In this document: in pieces, positions 16,827-25,462 of the stretch
How the letters are laid out: each line of letters begins with the position of its first letter
Numbering within the stretch: position 1 is the first letter of the stretch
Assembly (NCBI GenBank): GCA_913057785.1
Contig: CAJXPD010000021.1
Location: forward strand, 1-60,434
Source of the DNA: an uncultured Lewinella sp.
GTDB taxonomy: Bacteria; Bacteroidota; Bacteroidia; Chitinophagales; Saprospiraceae
Reading direction: 5' to 3'
DNA length: 60,434 nt
Notes under the pieces: generated by a model
Told to the model about the DNA's origin: nothing
What the model saw: only the letters and a program-made list of their open reading frames with translations
Databases searched by the model: none
Translations under genes and position numbers: made by a program

Positions 16827-17462
16827 ATGGCGAAAAAAAATAAGTTCTATGTAGTTTGGGAAGGATTAGAACCAGGAATCTATAGTTCTTGGACAGAGTG
16901 TCAGCGGCAGATAAAGGGCTACACTGGTGCCAAATACAAAGGTTTCCCCACGCGGGAAGAGGCAGAAGACGCCTACCTGGGCCAGTATAAGGATTATACC
17001 AAAAGCAGTAGTAAAGGTGCTGGCAAAGGCAAGCCAAAATCACCTCCCAAAGACGCCAATATTGTCTGGGATAGTATCTCTGTGGACGCCGCCTGTGCGG
17101 GTAATCCAGGAGTAATGGAATATCAAGGCGTGAACACCGTAACCGGCCAGCGCATCTTTCACCAAAAATTTGCCTTGGGCACCAATAACATTGGCGAGTT
17201 CCTGGCCATCGTGCATGCACTGGCCATGTTTCAGAAAGAAGGCAAGGATACGCCGATTTATACCGACTCCAAAATAGCTATGGGTTGGGTTCGTAAGAAA
17301 AAGGCCAATACGACCCTCAAGCATTCTCCTCGCACTGCCCGTCTGCTAGAATTGATCAGCAGGGCCGAAAAATGGCTCAAAAGCAATACTTACTCCAACA
17401 AGATCATGAAGTGGGATACCGAGAATTGGGGCGAGATTCCTGCGGACTTTGGTAGGAAGTAG
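16827..17462 (+). CDS. rnhA: Ribonuclease H with N-terminal viroplasmin domain
   Basis: A 211-residue protein that degrades the RNA strand of RNA-DNA hybrids. Residues about 5-50 form the hybrid-binding (viroplasmin/caulimovirus) domain: Y-V-V-W-E-G-L-E-P-G-I-Y-S-S-W then Y-K-G-F-P-T-R-E-E-A. A Lys/Ser/Pro linker leads to the catalytic domain, with V-D-A-A-C-A-G-N-P-G (first Asp), N-I-G-E-F-L-A-I (Glu), I-Y-T-D-S-K-I-A (Asp) and the final Asp near W-D-T-E-N-W-G-E-I-P-A-D-F. This is the HBD-RNase HI form common in Bacteroidota. The start is ATG 16827; the longer frame begins before the promoter. Confidence 0.93.
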   Translation: MAKKNKFYVVWEGLEPGIYSSWTECQRQIKGYTGAKYKGFPTREEAEDAYLGQYKDYTKSSSKGAGKGKPKSPPKDANIVWDSISVDAACAGNPGVMEYQGVNTVTGQRIFHQKFALGTNNIGEFLAIVHALAMFQKEGKDTPIYTDSKIAMGWVRKKKANTTLKHSPRTARLLELISRAEKWLKSNTYSNKIMKWDTENWGEIPADFGRK

Positions 17463-17468
17463 GTTTGT

Positions 17469-17582
17469 AATGTTGAATGGAGAATGGAGAATGTGTTTTG
17501 GAAAATGAAGAGTGCTTAGCGTTTAAGTTTAAGGGACAAAGTTTGGAGGTAGTCTTTCAACCTTAAACTCTGTCCCTTAAAC
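17469..17582. repeat. AATGTTGAATGG repeat and long hairpin between convergent genes
   Basis: AATGTTGAATGGAGAAT (17469-17485) is identical to a segment at 51059-51075 and belongs to the AATGTTGAATG family also seen at the window end. Next to it GTTTAAGGGACA (17527-17538) pairs with TGTCCCTTAAAC (17571-17582). The stem continues for five more pairs (AGTTT, 17540-17544, with AAACT, 17565-17569) after a single mismatch. The hairpin separates rnhA from the convergent DUF885 gene and may act as a terminator for both. Confidence 0.7.
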
Positions 17583-17589
17583 AGCCCCC

Positions 17590-19266
17590 TTACTTGCCTG
17601 CTACAATCTTCGCTACCGTAGCCCCTTCTCCGGTCAATTGCCATTCTCCCAAGCTCATCGGAATATTACCAATAGCGTTGAGTTCATCAAAGAAGGCCTT
17701 TACCTCAAAAGCTTGACCCTCTGCCTCCTTAGCTCTCGCATATTCAGCCATGGCATTTTCTAGCAAATACTTTCCTGTGATATAGCTGGTGCCATATCCG
17801 GGCTGTCGCAAATAAAGATGCTGCTCGAAGATGAGGAGTTCTTTTTCTGTTTTCATCCAACCACGAGGCGTGTATTCGGAGTGAATCCCTCCGGCTTCTT
17901 CCATGGTCATATCATTGGCATGGGCATATAAGGAACCTAAGCCACGAGCCGCCCGTTGCGCAATCATGATGTACACAATCTCCCTCACCCTAGGGTTATC
18001 ATCGTAGAGACCGGCCTGCATAAACATTTCTTCTACGCCAGTAGCCACTCCCTCATTGCGAGAATCAAATATGTTGTACAATAATGGACCTCTCCTAATC
18101 TCGCTGGCATGAGGTTCCGTATCCATACGGGCCAGTTCAAACCAGTGGTAGAAGTGGGAATATAGCGGGCGCTGATCCAAATGAGCCGTGATCCAGAAGA
18201 AATTTCGAGTCTCAGCTGGTACAAAGCCCCCCAGATGTTCGCGTAAGGCTGGTTCGAAATATTCCTTCACGGTTACGATATCATCTTCCTCAAGGAATTT
18301 CATTAAACTCTGGGCGGAGCGCTCGGCCATCGCGTCATAAGCGGCTGGGCTGTCTGCAGGAACCAGTTCTGGCAAGTCACGATTGCGGTGTTCTTCAAGC
18401 TTCAAAGAAGCCCACGCTCTAGCCAGTTCTCGTTTTAAGATCATTACCTCATCCTCCCAAGTCAAGGGCACCAGGTGTACATTCTGCATATACCAAGTGT
18501 AGTTCTCCCTGCCAATCCCCGAAGGACCAGTCTTTTTGGGGGCTTCTTCCTTCAACCAAGCAACAAGGTCTTCTGTTGAGGCAATTGCATCGTTGATGAA
18601 CTTCACTAACTCTCCTGCTTCAGCCACTCCTTCCCTATCCAGAATCTTCGCTAGTGCTTTCGCTTGCGTCTCTATATCTCTGATGCCTGCGATCCAAAGA
18701 TCCTTAGCGTTCCCCGTCAGATTCTGCTTGGCCTGTTTGTTCAAAGCCGGAATGACCTTGAGATCTCCAATCAGTCGTTCCTTTTCTGAATCACTCAGTG
18801 GAAACTCGTAGGTCCAGATTTCAGTAGTGCCATGATGGGTTGGCCCTTCATGCGCTGGCACATCGCTTCTATATTCCCAAAGGGACTTGTAAAAAGCGGG
18901 ATCGCGAACCCAGGGTTGCAATACCCGATGATTAAAATCGTAGCCATTCATCTCGGCCCAGACAATATGCCAGTCAACTTGCTGAGCGACCGGCCAAGCC
19001 TCGTATTTGATTGCTTGCAACTGTGCTTGTAGCTTTTTGAATTCAGGCCATCGCTGCTCGAAGGTTACTGCGGTGTAGTCTGGAGCGCCATCCAGCATCG
19101 GCGGTGTTTCAAAAGCGCGCCATTCTTTAAATAGGCTAACTAAATCCTCATAGCTGTCAGAGCTAGGGACATTGGGGACTTCTTCCTGCGGTGCAGTAGC
19201 GTTTTCACAAGCCATCAGCATGCCGAAGACTAAAAGAAATAATACAGAATAGGATTGTCGAAACAT
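17590..19266 (-). CDS. DUF885-family lipoprotein (metallopeptidase-like)
   Basis: A 558-residue lipoprotein: the signal ends L-M-A-C with the lipidated Cys at residue 20. The body is helical and matches the DUF885 family, with the C-terminal signature [13 protein letters not shown] and [18 protein letters not shown]885 proteins are thought to be related to zinc peptidases, but I do not see a convincing HExxH here, so catalysis is open. The length fits the family. It is followed on the same strand by no near gene, and the lactonase gene 40 bases upstream could share its transcript. Confidence 0.82.
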   Translation of the reverse strand: MFRQSYSVLFLLVFGMLMACENATAPQEEVPNVPSSDSYEDLVSLFKEWRAFETPPMLDGAPDYTAVTFEQRWPEFKKLQAQLQAIKYEAWPVAQQVDWHIVWAEMNGYDFNHRVLQPWVRDPAFYKSLWEYRSDVPAHEGPTHHGTTEIWTYEFPLSDSEKERLIGDLKVIPALNKQAKQNLTGNAKDLWIAGIRDIETQAKALAKILDREGVAEAGELVKFINDAIASTEDLVAWLKEEAPKKTGPSGIGRENYTWYMQNVHLVPLTWEDEVMILKRELARAWASLKLEEHRNRDLPELVPADSPAAYDAMAERSAQSLMKFLEEDDIVTVKEYFEPALREHLGGFVPAETRNFFWITAHLDQRPLYSHFYHWFELARMDTEPHASEIRRGPLLYNIFDSRNEGVATGVEEMFMQAGLYDDNPRVREIVYIMIAQRAARGLGSLYAHANDMTMEEAGGIHSEYTPRGWMKTEKELLIFEQHLYLRQPGYGTSYITGKYLLENAMAEYARAKEAEGQAFEVKAFFDELNAIGNIPMSLGEWQLTGEGATVAKIVAGK

Positions 19267-19305
19267 GAATTAAGTTTTAACTAGTGAGGGAGAATTGGGA
19301 GAAAC

Positions 19306-20412
19306 TCAAGGTTTCATCTTCAAACAGACAGGTGCGGGGATCTTGATTTGCTTGCCAGTATCCGTCAATTGACCGGTAGCGGCATCAATTTCAAAAATAG
19401 CAATGTTATCTGTTCTCCGATTAGCTACCAGCAAAAATTTACCATTGGGAGTGATCATAAACCCACGTGGCCAATCCCCAAGGGTTGATTGATGACCTAT
19501 GGGTTGTAGCATCCCACTATTCACTTCCACTTCATACATAGCCAAACTATTGTGCCCTCGATTGGAAACATAAAGCCAGCGACCATTGGGGTGAATGTGG
19601 ATATCTGCTACCTTATTGGCTTCAGAATAATTCTTGGGTAAAGTGCTTTCGCGGTCCAGTTCTTTCAAGCGCCCATTTTTGCGGTAAGCTACTGATACCA
19701 CACTGGACGAAAGCTCCTCTGCTACAAATGCCCATTTACCATTTGGGTGAAAAATAAAGTGGCGAGGACCATTTCCCTCCTTGACCACCAAGGAGCGTTT
19801 GACACTCTTCTTCAACTTCTTAGCATCCGGCAATATTCGGTAAGTGGTCACCTCATTATTGCCTAGATCCGGGACGTAGAGAAATCGATTATCTGGTGAG
19901 GGAACGGCGGCATGCGCATGTGCGATGGGACCATTCTGCCGTTGATGATCATAGCTGGCAATCAATGGACCGATAGCCCCATTTGCCTCCAACTGGTAGG
20001 CAGCCATACTGCCTCCTGCGTAGTTGGCGATGTAAACCTGCTGTCCAGAATGATCCGTGGAGATGTAGCAAGTTCCTTCATCCAATCCAGAAGCATCATT
20101 CAGGTGTTTGATTTTTCCATCTTCTGCTATTTCAAATGCACTCAGAGATCCCCAATTCTCACCTTCAACAATCGAGGCTCGATTTCCACTATACAAGTAC
20201 TTCCCATTAGGGTGCAGACAAATATAACTGGGGCTAGCCAGATTATCCAAGGTCTGAATTTGTTGTGCCTCAGCCGTCTCCTGATCGAATTCGAATACAT
20301 AAATACCTTCGCTTCCTCGTTCACTAAACGTACCAATGTACAAGATCGAGGATTGTCCAAAGAGATATGCGTTTAGAGTTATAATACAGAGCGTGAATAG
20401 TAGCTTTTTCAT
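19306..20412 (-). CDS. Exported lactonase-family seven-bladed beta-propeller
   Basis: About 368 residues starting M-K-K-L-L-F-T-L-C-I at 20412; the signal peptide ends Y-L-F-G-Q. The domain shows the 6-phosphogluconolactonase (YbhE/Pgl-type) pattern: Y-I-G-T-F, then repeated H-P-N-G-K/R-x-L/A-Y/F-V blades (H-P-N-G-K-Y-L-Y, H-P-N-G-K-W-A-F, H-P-N-G-R-W-L-Y, T-P-N-G-K-F-L-L). The signal peptide argues for periplasmic or extracellular action on a lactone rather than the pentose-phosphate step. The first 16 codons of the longer frame are not conserved-looking, so I use the inner ATG. Probable operon with the DUF885 gene downstream. Confidence 0.85.
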   Translation of the reverse strand: MKKLLFTLCIITLNAYLFGQSSILYIGTFSERGSEGIYVFEFDQETAEAQQIQTLDNLASPSYICLHPNGKYLYSGNRASIVEGENWGSLSAFEIAEDGKIKHLNDASGLDEGTCYISTDHSGQQVYIANYAGGSMAAYQLEANGAIGPLIASYDHQRQNGPIAHAHAAVPSPDNRFLYVPDLGNNEVTTYRILPDAKKLKKSVKRSLVVKEGNGPRHFIFHPNGKWAFVAEELSSSVVSVAYRKNGRLKELDRESTLPKNYSEANKVADIHIHPNGRWLYVSNRGHNSLAMYEVEVNSGMLQPIGHQSTLGDWPRGFMITPNGKFLLVANRRTDNIAIFEIDAATGQLTDTGKQIKIPAPVCLKMKP

Positions 20413-20714
20413 GTTGGAACGTTTTGTTTTGTATCCCAAAATAGAATCCATTCTGATCAATTGCTACCTGGCCTGCTCAGTTTTTTACTGAATCAGGTTA
20501 AAAAAGTATCAGCAATGGCAAAAGTTGTTCTTTTTCTCCCTTAGAAAGTGCTGTAGCTTTGTAAACAACACGACTAGGAAACACAATAAGGCTGCATTTA
20601 GGTAAAACAACAACTCACGCTAGACAAAGTACGGGAGCGCTTTCGCTAAACCTGGAACCTGACCTTTACTTCGGTGCGCCTGCATTCAACTTAAAGTGAC
20701 TAAAACCAGTAGCA
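20413..20714 (+). promoter_or_regulatory. Divergent intergenic region with long MFS leader
   Basis: TAGCTTTG (20555-20562) is a -7 element on the plus strand; no clear -33 partner is seen. Transcription from it would give a leader of about 145 bases before the ATG at 20715. The leader contains a small hairpin (AGCG-CTTT-CGCT near 20636-20647) and AAGTA/TACTT arms that could close around it. No known riboswitch consensus fits. Confidence 0.45.
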
Positions 20715-21869
20715 ATGGGCCGCAACCGACTCGCCGTTAATATCTTTTTCTTTGTCAATGGATTCCTATATGCCAATTGGGTATCGCGAATCCCTCGCGT
20801 ACAGGAGATTTATGCCTTAGATAATAGTATGCTGGGGATTATGCTATTGTGTATTTCAATCGGCGCCTTGGTAGCCATGCCCCTAGCGGGATACCTCATT
20901 GCGCGATATGGGAGCCACCGGATTACAGCCATTTGTGCCGTGCTATTCATTTCTAGCATCCCACTGATCCCTTTGGCCAACAACCTAATCACCCTAGGGA
21001 CCATCTTCTTCTTTATGGGAAGTTTTACGGGAATGAAAGACGTCGCCATGAATGCCCAAGCTGTTTTGGTGGAGAAAGAATATAAACGGCCGATCATGTC
21101 CTCTTTTCATGCCATTTTCAGTGCGGGCATGATGATCGGCGCCGGGACTGGAGCCCTCTACACAAGATTCCAGATCGACTTATTCCCGCATTTATTTTCT
21201 GGGGTGTTGCTATGTGTTATACCCGTCATTTGGGGAATTCGCAATCTAATTCCTGACGAAGTAGTGGAAGCGGACACTGGTGAAGGAGGCTTGCGTCTAC
21301 CGAGCAAAGCGCTTCTGGGCATCGGACTAATCGCTTTTTGCTGCATGCTGGGAGAAGGGGCTATGGCCGACTGGACGACCAACTACCTAGAAAAGATAGT
21401 AAAAGCCTCCCCTTCTCTAGCCCCATTAGGTCTGGCAGCTTTTTCTATGGCTATGATGATGGGGCGTTTCGTAGGGGATCGCCTAAGAGCGAATTGGGGA
21501 GATGGGAAGTTGTTGATCAACAGCAGTCTGATAGCCCTCTTCGGTATTGGCCTTAGCATCGGAGTTATGTCTCCCTATGCAGCCATTGCCGGTTTTTTTC
21601 TGGTAGGATTGGGGCTGGCTACCATCGTGCCGATTGCCTTTAGTGTAGCCGGTAATATGCCAGGGGTTAAACCTGGAGTTGGGATCAGCATGGTCACCAC
21701 GATTGGGTATTCTGGCTTCCTCTTTGGCCCACCGATTATTGGCTTTGTTGCCGACTGGCAGGATCTGCGAATCGCGATGGGACTCATTGCCTTTCTCTTT
21801 ATCATCATGACCCTCCTAAGCTTTAATCTGCGGAAACGTACGGAGAGAAAACTAAGTCCGTCTACGTAG
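20715..21869 (+). CDS. MFS transporter (fucose-permease/YbjJ-like)
   Basis: A 384-residue carrier with about twelve membrane helices. It opens N-R-L-A-V-N-I-F-F-F-V-N-G-F-L-Y-A-N-W-V-S-R-I-P, close to YbjJ-like members of the major facilitator superfamily. The loop 2-3 region reads G-Y-L-I-A-R-Y-G-S-H-R, a match to the MFS signature G-x3-D-R-x-G-R-R. The C-terminus is a short basic tail. Substrate is unknown; sugars or small hydrophilic drugs are possible. It is convergent with the YeeE gene, only 21 bases away. Confidence 0.88.
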   Translation: MGRNRLAVNIFFFVNGFLYANWVSRIPRVQEIYALDNSMLGIMLLCISIGALVAMPLAGYLIARYGSHRITAICAVLFISSIPLIPLANNLITLGTIFFFMGSFTGMKDVAMNAQAVLVEKEYKRPIMSSFHAIFSAGMMIGAGTGALYTRFQIDLFPHLFSGVLLCVIPVIWGIRNLIPDEVVEADTGEGGLRLPSKALLGIGLIAFCCMLGEGAMADWTTNYLEKIVKASPSLAPLGLAAFSMAMMMGRFVGDRLRANWGDGKLLINSSLIALFGIGLSIGVMSPYAAIAGFFLVGLGLATIVPIAFSVAGNMPGVKPGVGISMVTTIGYSGFLFGPPIIGFVADWQDLRIAMGLIAFLFIIMTLLSFNLRKRTERKLSPST

Positions 21870-21890
21870 AACCAACAGCTGACATTAAGG

Positions 21891-22310
21891 TTAGTGTGGC
21901 AATTTTTGCCCGAAAGCACCGTAGGCTAAAACGCCAGCTAAGGCACCCACCAATACCAAAAGCAGAATGGAATATCCATTCCCCAGCAAGACATAAATAG
22001 GACCGGGACAGCTACCGATCAAGGCCCAGCCAAGGCCAAAGATACTACCGGCCAAAAGATGCCTTTTCACATTCAACTGCATCGGATTCGGTACTACTAC
22101 CAATTTGTCATCCAAGGTTTTCATCTGTGTGTACTTCATCAGCCAGATTACGAAAGCACTGCCAGCTACTGCCACGCCTATGATTCCATACATGTGAAAA
22201 CTCTCAAAGCGGAACATCTCTAGGATGCGATACCAAGAAATGGCTTCTGACTTGGTCATGGTTATACCAAAGAAAATACCGACAGCTAGGAAAGATATAT
22301 TGCGAAACAT
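21891..22310 (-). CDS. YeeE/YedE family protein, second half
   Basis: A 139-residue membrane protein starting M-F-R-N-I-S-F-L-A-V-G-I-F-F-G at 22310. The longer frame upstream overlaps the previous gene and is not used. It contains I-F-G-L-G-W-A-L-I-G-S-C-P-G-P-I-Y, the Cys-containing signature of the C-terminal half of YeeE/TsuA thiosulfate channels, and three or four helices. Together with the preceding gene it makes one complete split YeeE. It lies 26 bases after that gene, so both are co-transcribed. Likely role: uptake of thiosulfate or another reduced sulfur compound. Confidence 0.88.
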   Translation of the reverse strand: MFRNISFLAVGIFFGITMTKSEAISWYRILEMFRFESFHMYGIIGVAVAGSAFVIWLMKYTQMKTLDDKLVVVPNPMQLNVKRHLLAGSIFGLGWALIGSCPGPIYVLLGNGYSILLLVLVGALAGVLAYGAFGQKLPH

Positions 22311-22336
22311 GATTGTATGCTTTAAGGAATAAGGAA

Positions 22337-22957
22337 TTAGGCTACATCTCCTACGAGAAATCGAAGTAACCAGGGTAATACGAGATGGGTAGTTATCAAA
22401 CCTCCGATAAAGAAGCCGATCACCGTCAAAAGAGAGGGCAGTTGTAAATGCGCCATCCCGGTTATGGCATGCCCAGAGGTACAACCTCTACCATAACGTG
22501 CACCAAATCCCACCAGGAATCCACCTGCCAAAGCTGCGATAATGCCCGCGGTATTGGTCCAATTAAATATACTGGTAGGCATAAAACCTCTTCCACTGCT
22601 GTCGGAAGCAGGATAACTCATCCCTCTTTCTTCCAAGAACGCAATAGTAGAATCAGAGATTCCTACTGCTGCCGGGCTAGCCAAAAACTCTCCTGCAATC
22701 ACGCCACCTAGAATCGTACCAATGACTAGAAATAACAACCAGCCTTTTCCTGCCAAATCCACATTGAAGTAAGAAATTTTACGTCCTGCGCCACCCAGGG
22801 TACACATGGCTTCAAAAGAACTGGAGATGCCAAATTTTCGGCCCATCCAGGTGAGCAGAAAGACAATCAAGGTCAAAGCTAACCCTGAAACCGACCAATG
22901 CCAAGGCTGGCTTAGGCCATCGAGTCCAGATTGAGCATATAAGAGTAAAGTATTCAT
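22337..22957 (-). CDS. YeeE/YedE family protein, first half
   Basis: A 206-residue membrane protein with about five helices and the signature F-G-A-R-Y-G-R-G-C-T-S-G-H-A-I-T-G, whose Cys lines the thiosulfate path in TsuA. Bacteroidota and proteobacteria often carry YeeE as two adjacent half-size genes (PmpA/PmpB type), and this gene and the next are such a pair. The thioredoxin and rhodanese genes upstream on the same strand support a role in sulfur handling. Between helices 2 and 3 an extra loop (I-S-D-S-T-I-A-F-L-E-E-R-G) faces outward. Confidence 0.88.
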   Translation of the reverse strand: MNTLLLYAQSGLDGLSQPWHWSVSGLALTLIVFLLTWMGRKFGISSSFEAMCTLGGAGRKISYFNVDLAGKGWLLFLVIGTILGGVIAGEFLASPAAVGISDSTIAFLEERGMSYPASDSSGRGFMPTSIFNWTNTAGIIAALAGGFLVGFGARYGRGCTSGHAITGMAHLQLPSLLTVIGFFIGGLITTHLVLPWLLRFLVGDVA

Positions 22958-23295
22958 GTTGAGCTAGTAGTTGACATTTAGGGTTCTGCAGCAATAGGCC
23001 TAAGCAAAGGGCTGGCATATCAAGTTTGACTGCCAATTGACCAATGAATAGCTAGGTATACGCAAAAGTGGCCTACTCCTGCCAAATTGAAAAATGAAAG
23101 GCTCCTTGGGGAATTATGTTGTGGGATGTGGCGTAAAGATATAGTTTTCAAGCAAGCTATCGATACTGTCTCAGATTCGATAATTACTTGACCTTACGAC
23201 CGCTAATTTGAGAGACTTAAGAAACAGATAACTACAAATAAGGCTCCCTACCTTTTTCAGATAGGGAGCCTCAAAGGTATGTATTTTATCTTGGA
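22958..23295 (-). terminator. Gap with trxA terminator hairpin
   Basis: About 340 bases before the YeeE pair. AGGCTCCCTA (23241-23250) pairs with TAGGGAGCCT (23262-23271), a 10-bp stem placed just after the thioredoxin stop; on the minus strand it is followed by a T-rich stretch. Nothing coding is seen in the rest, and the YeeE promoter was not identified. Confidence 0.65.
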
Positions 23296-23601
23296 CTAGC
23301 CGTAGGCTTCAATCACGTTTTTCAATTGTTTGGCAGACTGCATCCCCGCTTGTCGCCATTTGATTTCCCCTTCTTTGAAGAGCATAAAGGTTGGAACACC
23401 CCTAATTTGTAGTTTCTCCGCAATGGCAGGGTTCTTATCTACATCTATTTTGACAATCTTGGCTTTTTCGCCAATATCTCCGGCCACTTCCTGCAACACA
23501 GGTGCCATAGCCTTACATGGTCCGCACCACTCCGCAAAGAAGTCTACCAGCACGGGTGTGTCTCCGTTGACCAATTCCTTGAACGATACTTTGCTTTTCA
23601 T
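23296..23601 (-). CDS. trxA: Thioredoxin
   Basis: A 101-residue cytoplasmic thiol-disulfide reductant. The active site [10 protein letters not shown] has Cys26 and Cys29, and the cis-proline loop reads R-G-V-P-T-F-M-L-F. Length and fold are those of a standard thioredoxin, with no export signal. It stands alone between hairpins, upstream of the YeeE pair and downstream of a rhodanese lipoprotein, which places it in a possible sulfur-metabolism neighbourhood. The genome is likely to have other thioredoxins, so the gene symbol is given by family. Confidence 0.93.
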   Translation of the reverse strand: MKSKVSFKELVNGDTPVLVDFFAEWCGPCKAMAPVLQEVAGDIGEKAKIVKIDVDKNPAIAEKLQIRGVPTFMLFKEGEIKWRQAGMQSAKQLKNVIEAYG

Positions 23602-23680
23602 ATCACTGACAATTAGATTTTAATTTTCTCAATGATAACACCTCTGATGCAAAAACGGTCGAAACTAAGCAGCCCTAAGG

Positions 23681-23745
23681 GTCCGCAGGCGGACGTATAG
23701 GCCGATGTGCCTATTCAATTCGTCCATTTCGTGATGCTGATCACG
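23681..23745. other. Three consecutive short hairpins between rhodanese and trxA
   Basis: GTCCGC/GCGGAC (23681-23694), ATAGGC/GCCTAT (23697-23714) and CGTGAT/ATCACG (23730-23745) follow one another within 65 bases. They lie after the rhodanese stop on the minus strand and before the thioredoxin start, so they may end one transcript or form a structured leader for the next. Confidence 0.5.
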
Positions 23746-23778
23746 GTCCTTGATATAAAAAATACACAAGCAGGTTCC

Positions 23779-24186
23779 CTAATCTTTACTATTCCAGGCA
23801 GTATATCCACCCTTTAGATTATACAGATCTTGAAACCCCGCTTTTTCCATCGCCTTGCAGGCTCGTGCACTTCGACTACCCGCCTTGCAATAGACTAGAT
23901 AAGTTTTGTCCTTTTCCAGGTTCTGAATCTTTGCTTCAAAGTCAGCCGCTAGTACATCTATTTCCAATGCGCCTTCAATTTTTCCGGCAGCCACCTCTTT
24001 TGGAGTGCGCACATCTAGAAGTACCACATTTTCCTCCTGCATCTTAGCCTTAAAGGCAGCTACATCTACGTCTTGGATGCCTTGAGGCTTAGCTGCCGGC
24101 GAACTAGCAGCATCTTTGGTTTCATGCTGGGCATTACAGGCCAGCAAAAGGGAAAACATGAATATCCCGTAAAAGTATTTTTTCAT
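23779..24186 (-). CDS. Rhodanese-like lipoprotein
   Basis: A 135-residue lipoprotein: the signal ends L-L-L-A-C-N with lipidated Cys17. The rhodanese domain (about 38-135) has L-L-D-V-R-T-P-K-E-V, then Y-L-V-Y-C-K-A-G-S-R-S-A with the catalytic Cys100 in a six-residue active loop of the single-domain sulfurtransferase type, and ends G-G-Y-T-A-W. It would carry sulfane sulfur as a persulfide on the periplasmic side. Nearby thioredoxin and YeeE genes support this. Confidence 0.92.
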   Translation of the reverse strand: MKKYFYGIFMFSLLLACNAQHETKDAASSPAAKPQGIQDVDVAAFKAKMQEENVVLLDVRTPKEVAAGKIEGALEIDVLAADFEAKIQNLEKDKTYLVYCKAGSRSARACKAMEKAGFQDLYNLKGGYTAWNSKD

Positions 24187-24342
24187 TAGACAGATATTTG
24201 TAAGTCAAAAGAAAGGCAAGAACATGATGTTTTGCCGCGTGGCTAAAATAACCAATAGATAGGATTTCCGACCAAACCTTTTGATTCCCCCGCATTTTTT
24301 CGACCTTGGATTCGACTACCATACGGCAATCACCTCTGGACT

Positions 24343-25362
24343 ATGGGATTTACCGCTCAAATATTATTCTTCTTTGGTGCAATCGGCGTCTTCAACAGCC
24401 TACTTCTGAGCCTGAATTTCCTTTTTAATCGTAGGTTCTCTTCGCGCTCTAATCGACTGTTTGGAGGTTTCTTATTGATTCTAAGTCTTAGGGTCATAAA
24501 GTCTGTGTTTTACTCCTTTTCAACCGAAGAGCCTATAGTTTTTCTGCAATCGGGCCCTTCTTTCTTCCTCTTGATTGGGCCTCTATTATTCAGCTACGTA
24601 AAGAGTTGTGTAGAGCCGGAGCACTTCGCTGTCAGGCACTGGAAGTTCACGCTATTGTTCTGGATCTTCATTGTGATTTCATTATTGCTATTTCTTCCCT
24701 TCCCGAAAAACGTCACCTTAAATAAGGAAGTAGTACTGCCCATGATCAACGCTCAATGGCTAGCGTATCTTTTGCTGTCTTTCTATGCCCTAAAATCATC
24801 AATTTTTGACTTCAACAGGGCCGCGCTTACCCACAAATGGCTAGTGTTATTGGTCTCGGCTAACCTTGTGATCTGGAGCGCATTTTTTTTCGTGAGCTTT
24901 TCATACTTTATTAGCGGTTCCATCGTATTCTCCTTTTTATTTTATGCCTTTTGTGTTTACTTTTTCTTCCATAAGAAAGCCACCTGGGAGATCTTCAAGC
25001 GAACGAAATCAGATCATTCAATAGCAAATCGAGGGGACATGGATCAATTGATTCAACGGCTAGAGGATATCATGGAAGCAGATAAACCCTACCTGAACCC
25101 TGAGCTAAAATCGGCAGAGCTTGCCCAGCTTTTAGGTATCTCTACACATGAGTTCTCCAGGCTAATCAATCAACACCTTGGAAAATCCTTTTCAGATTTC
25201 ATTAATGAATATCGGGTCCTGGAAGCGAAGGACTTACTTGTGTCAAATTCTAACTATACCTTAGAAGCCATCGGGAACCAAGCTGGATTCAATTCTAAAT
25301 CTGCTTTTTACAAGGCCTTCAAGAAGTTTCAGGGTACTACTCCAGGCCAATTCAAGGCATAA
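24343..25362 (+). CDS. AraC-family regulator with membrane-spanning N-terminus
   Basis: A 339-residue protein. Residues about 5-215 hold six or seven hydrophobic helices (F-F-F-G-A-I-G-V-F-N-S-L-L-L, F-S-Y-V-K-S, L-L-F-W-I-F-I-V-I-S-L-L). The C-terminal 100 residues are an AraC/XylS DNA-binding domain with two helix-turn-helix units: S-A-E-L-A-Q-L-L-G-I-S-T-H-E-F-S-R-L-I-N and L-E-A-I-G-N-Q-A-G-F-N-S-K-S-A-F-Y-K-A-F-K. This 7TM-plus-AraC design is common in Bacteroidota and suggests direct sensing of a membrane signal. It precedes the S41-like peptidase by 100 bases; whether it regulates it is unknown. Confidence 0.88.
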   Translation: MGFTAQILFFFGAIGVFNSLLLSLNFLFNRRFSSRSNRLFGGFLLILSLRVIKSVFYSFSTEEPIVFLQSGPSFFLLIGPLLFSYVKSCVEPEHFAVRHWKFTLLFWIFIVISLLLFLPFPKNVTLNKEVVLPMINAQWLAYLLLSFYALKSSIFDFNRAALTHKWLVLLVSANLVIWSAFFFVSFSYFISGSIVFSFLFYAFCVYFFFHKKATWEIFKRTKSDHSIANRGDMDQLIQRLEDIMEADKPYLNPELKSAELAQLLGISTHEFSRLINQHLGKSFSDFINEYRVLEAKDLLVSNSNYTLEAIGNQAGFNSKSAFYKAFKKFQGTTPGQFKA

Positions 25363-25462
25363 TTTCTTGTTCTCTTTTATAAATTGATACAGCTTCGGTT
25401 GTAGCAGATAATCATGGTCTGGGTAAAAGATCTAAAATTGTGTCGAACCAATTTTCATCAGC

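Noticed and set aside
20648..20700. TPP riboswitch suggested by GAACCTGA in the MFS leader
   Set aside because: The required CTGAGA and the GGGTGCC-like closing segment are missing, so only the short word matches.
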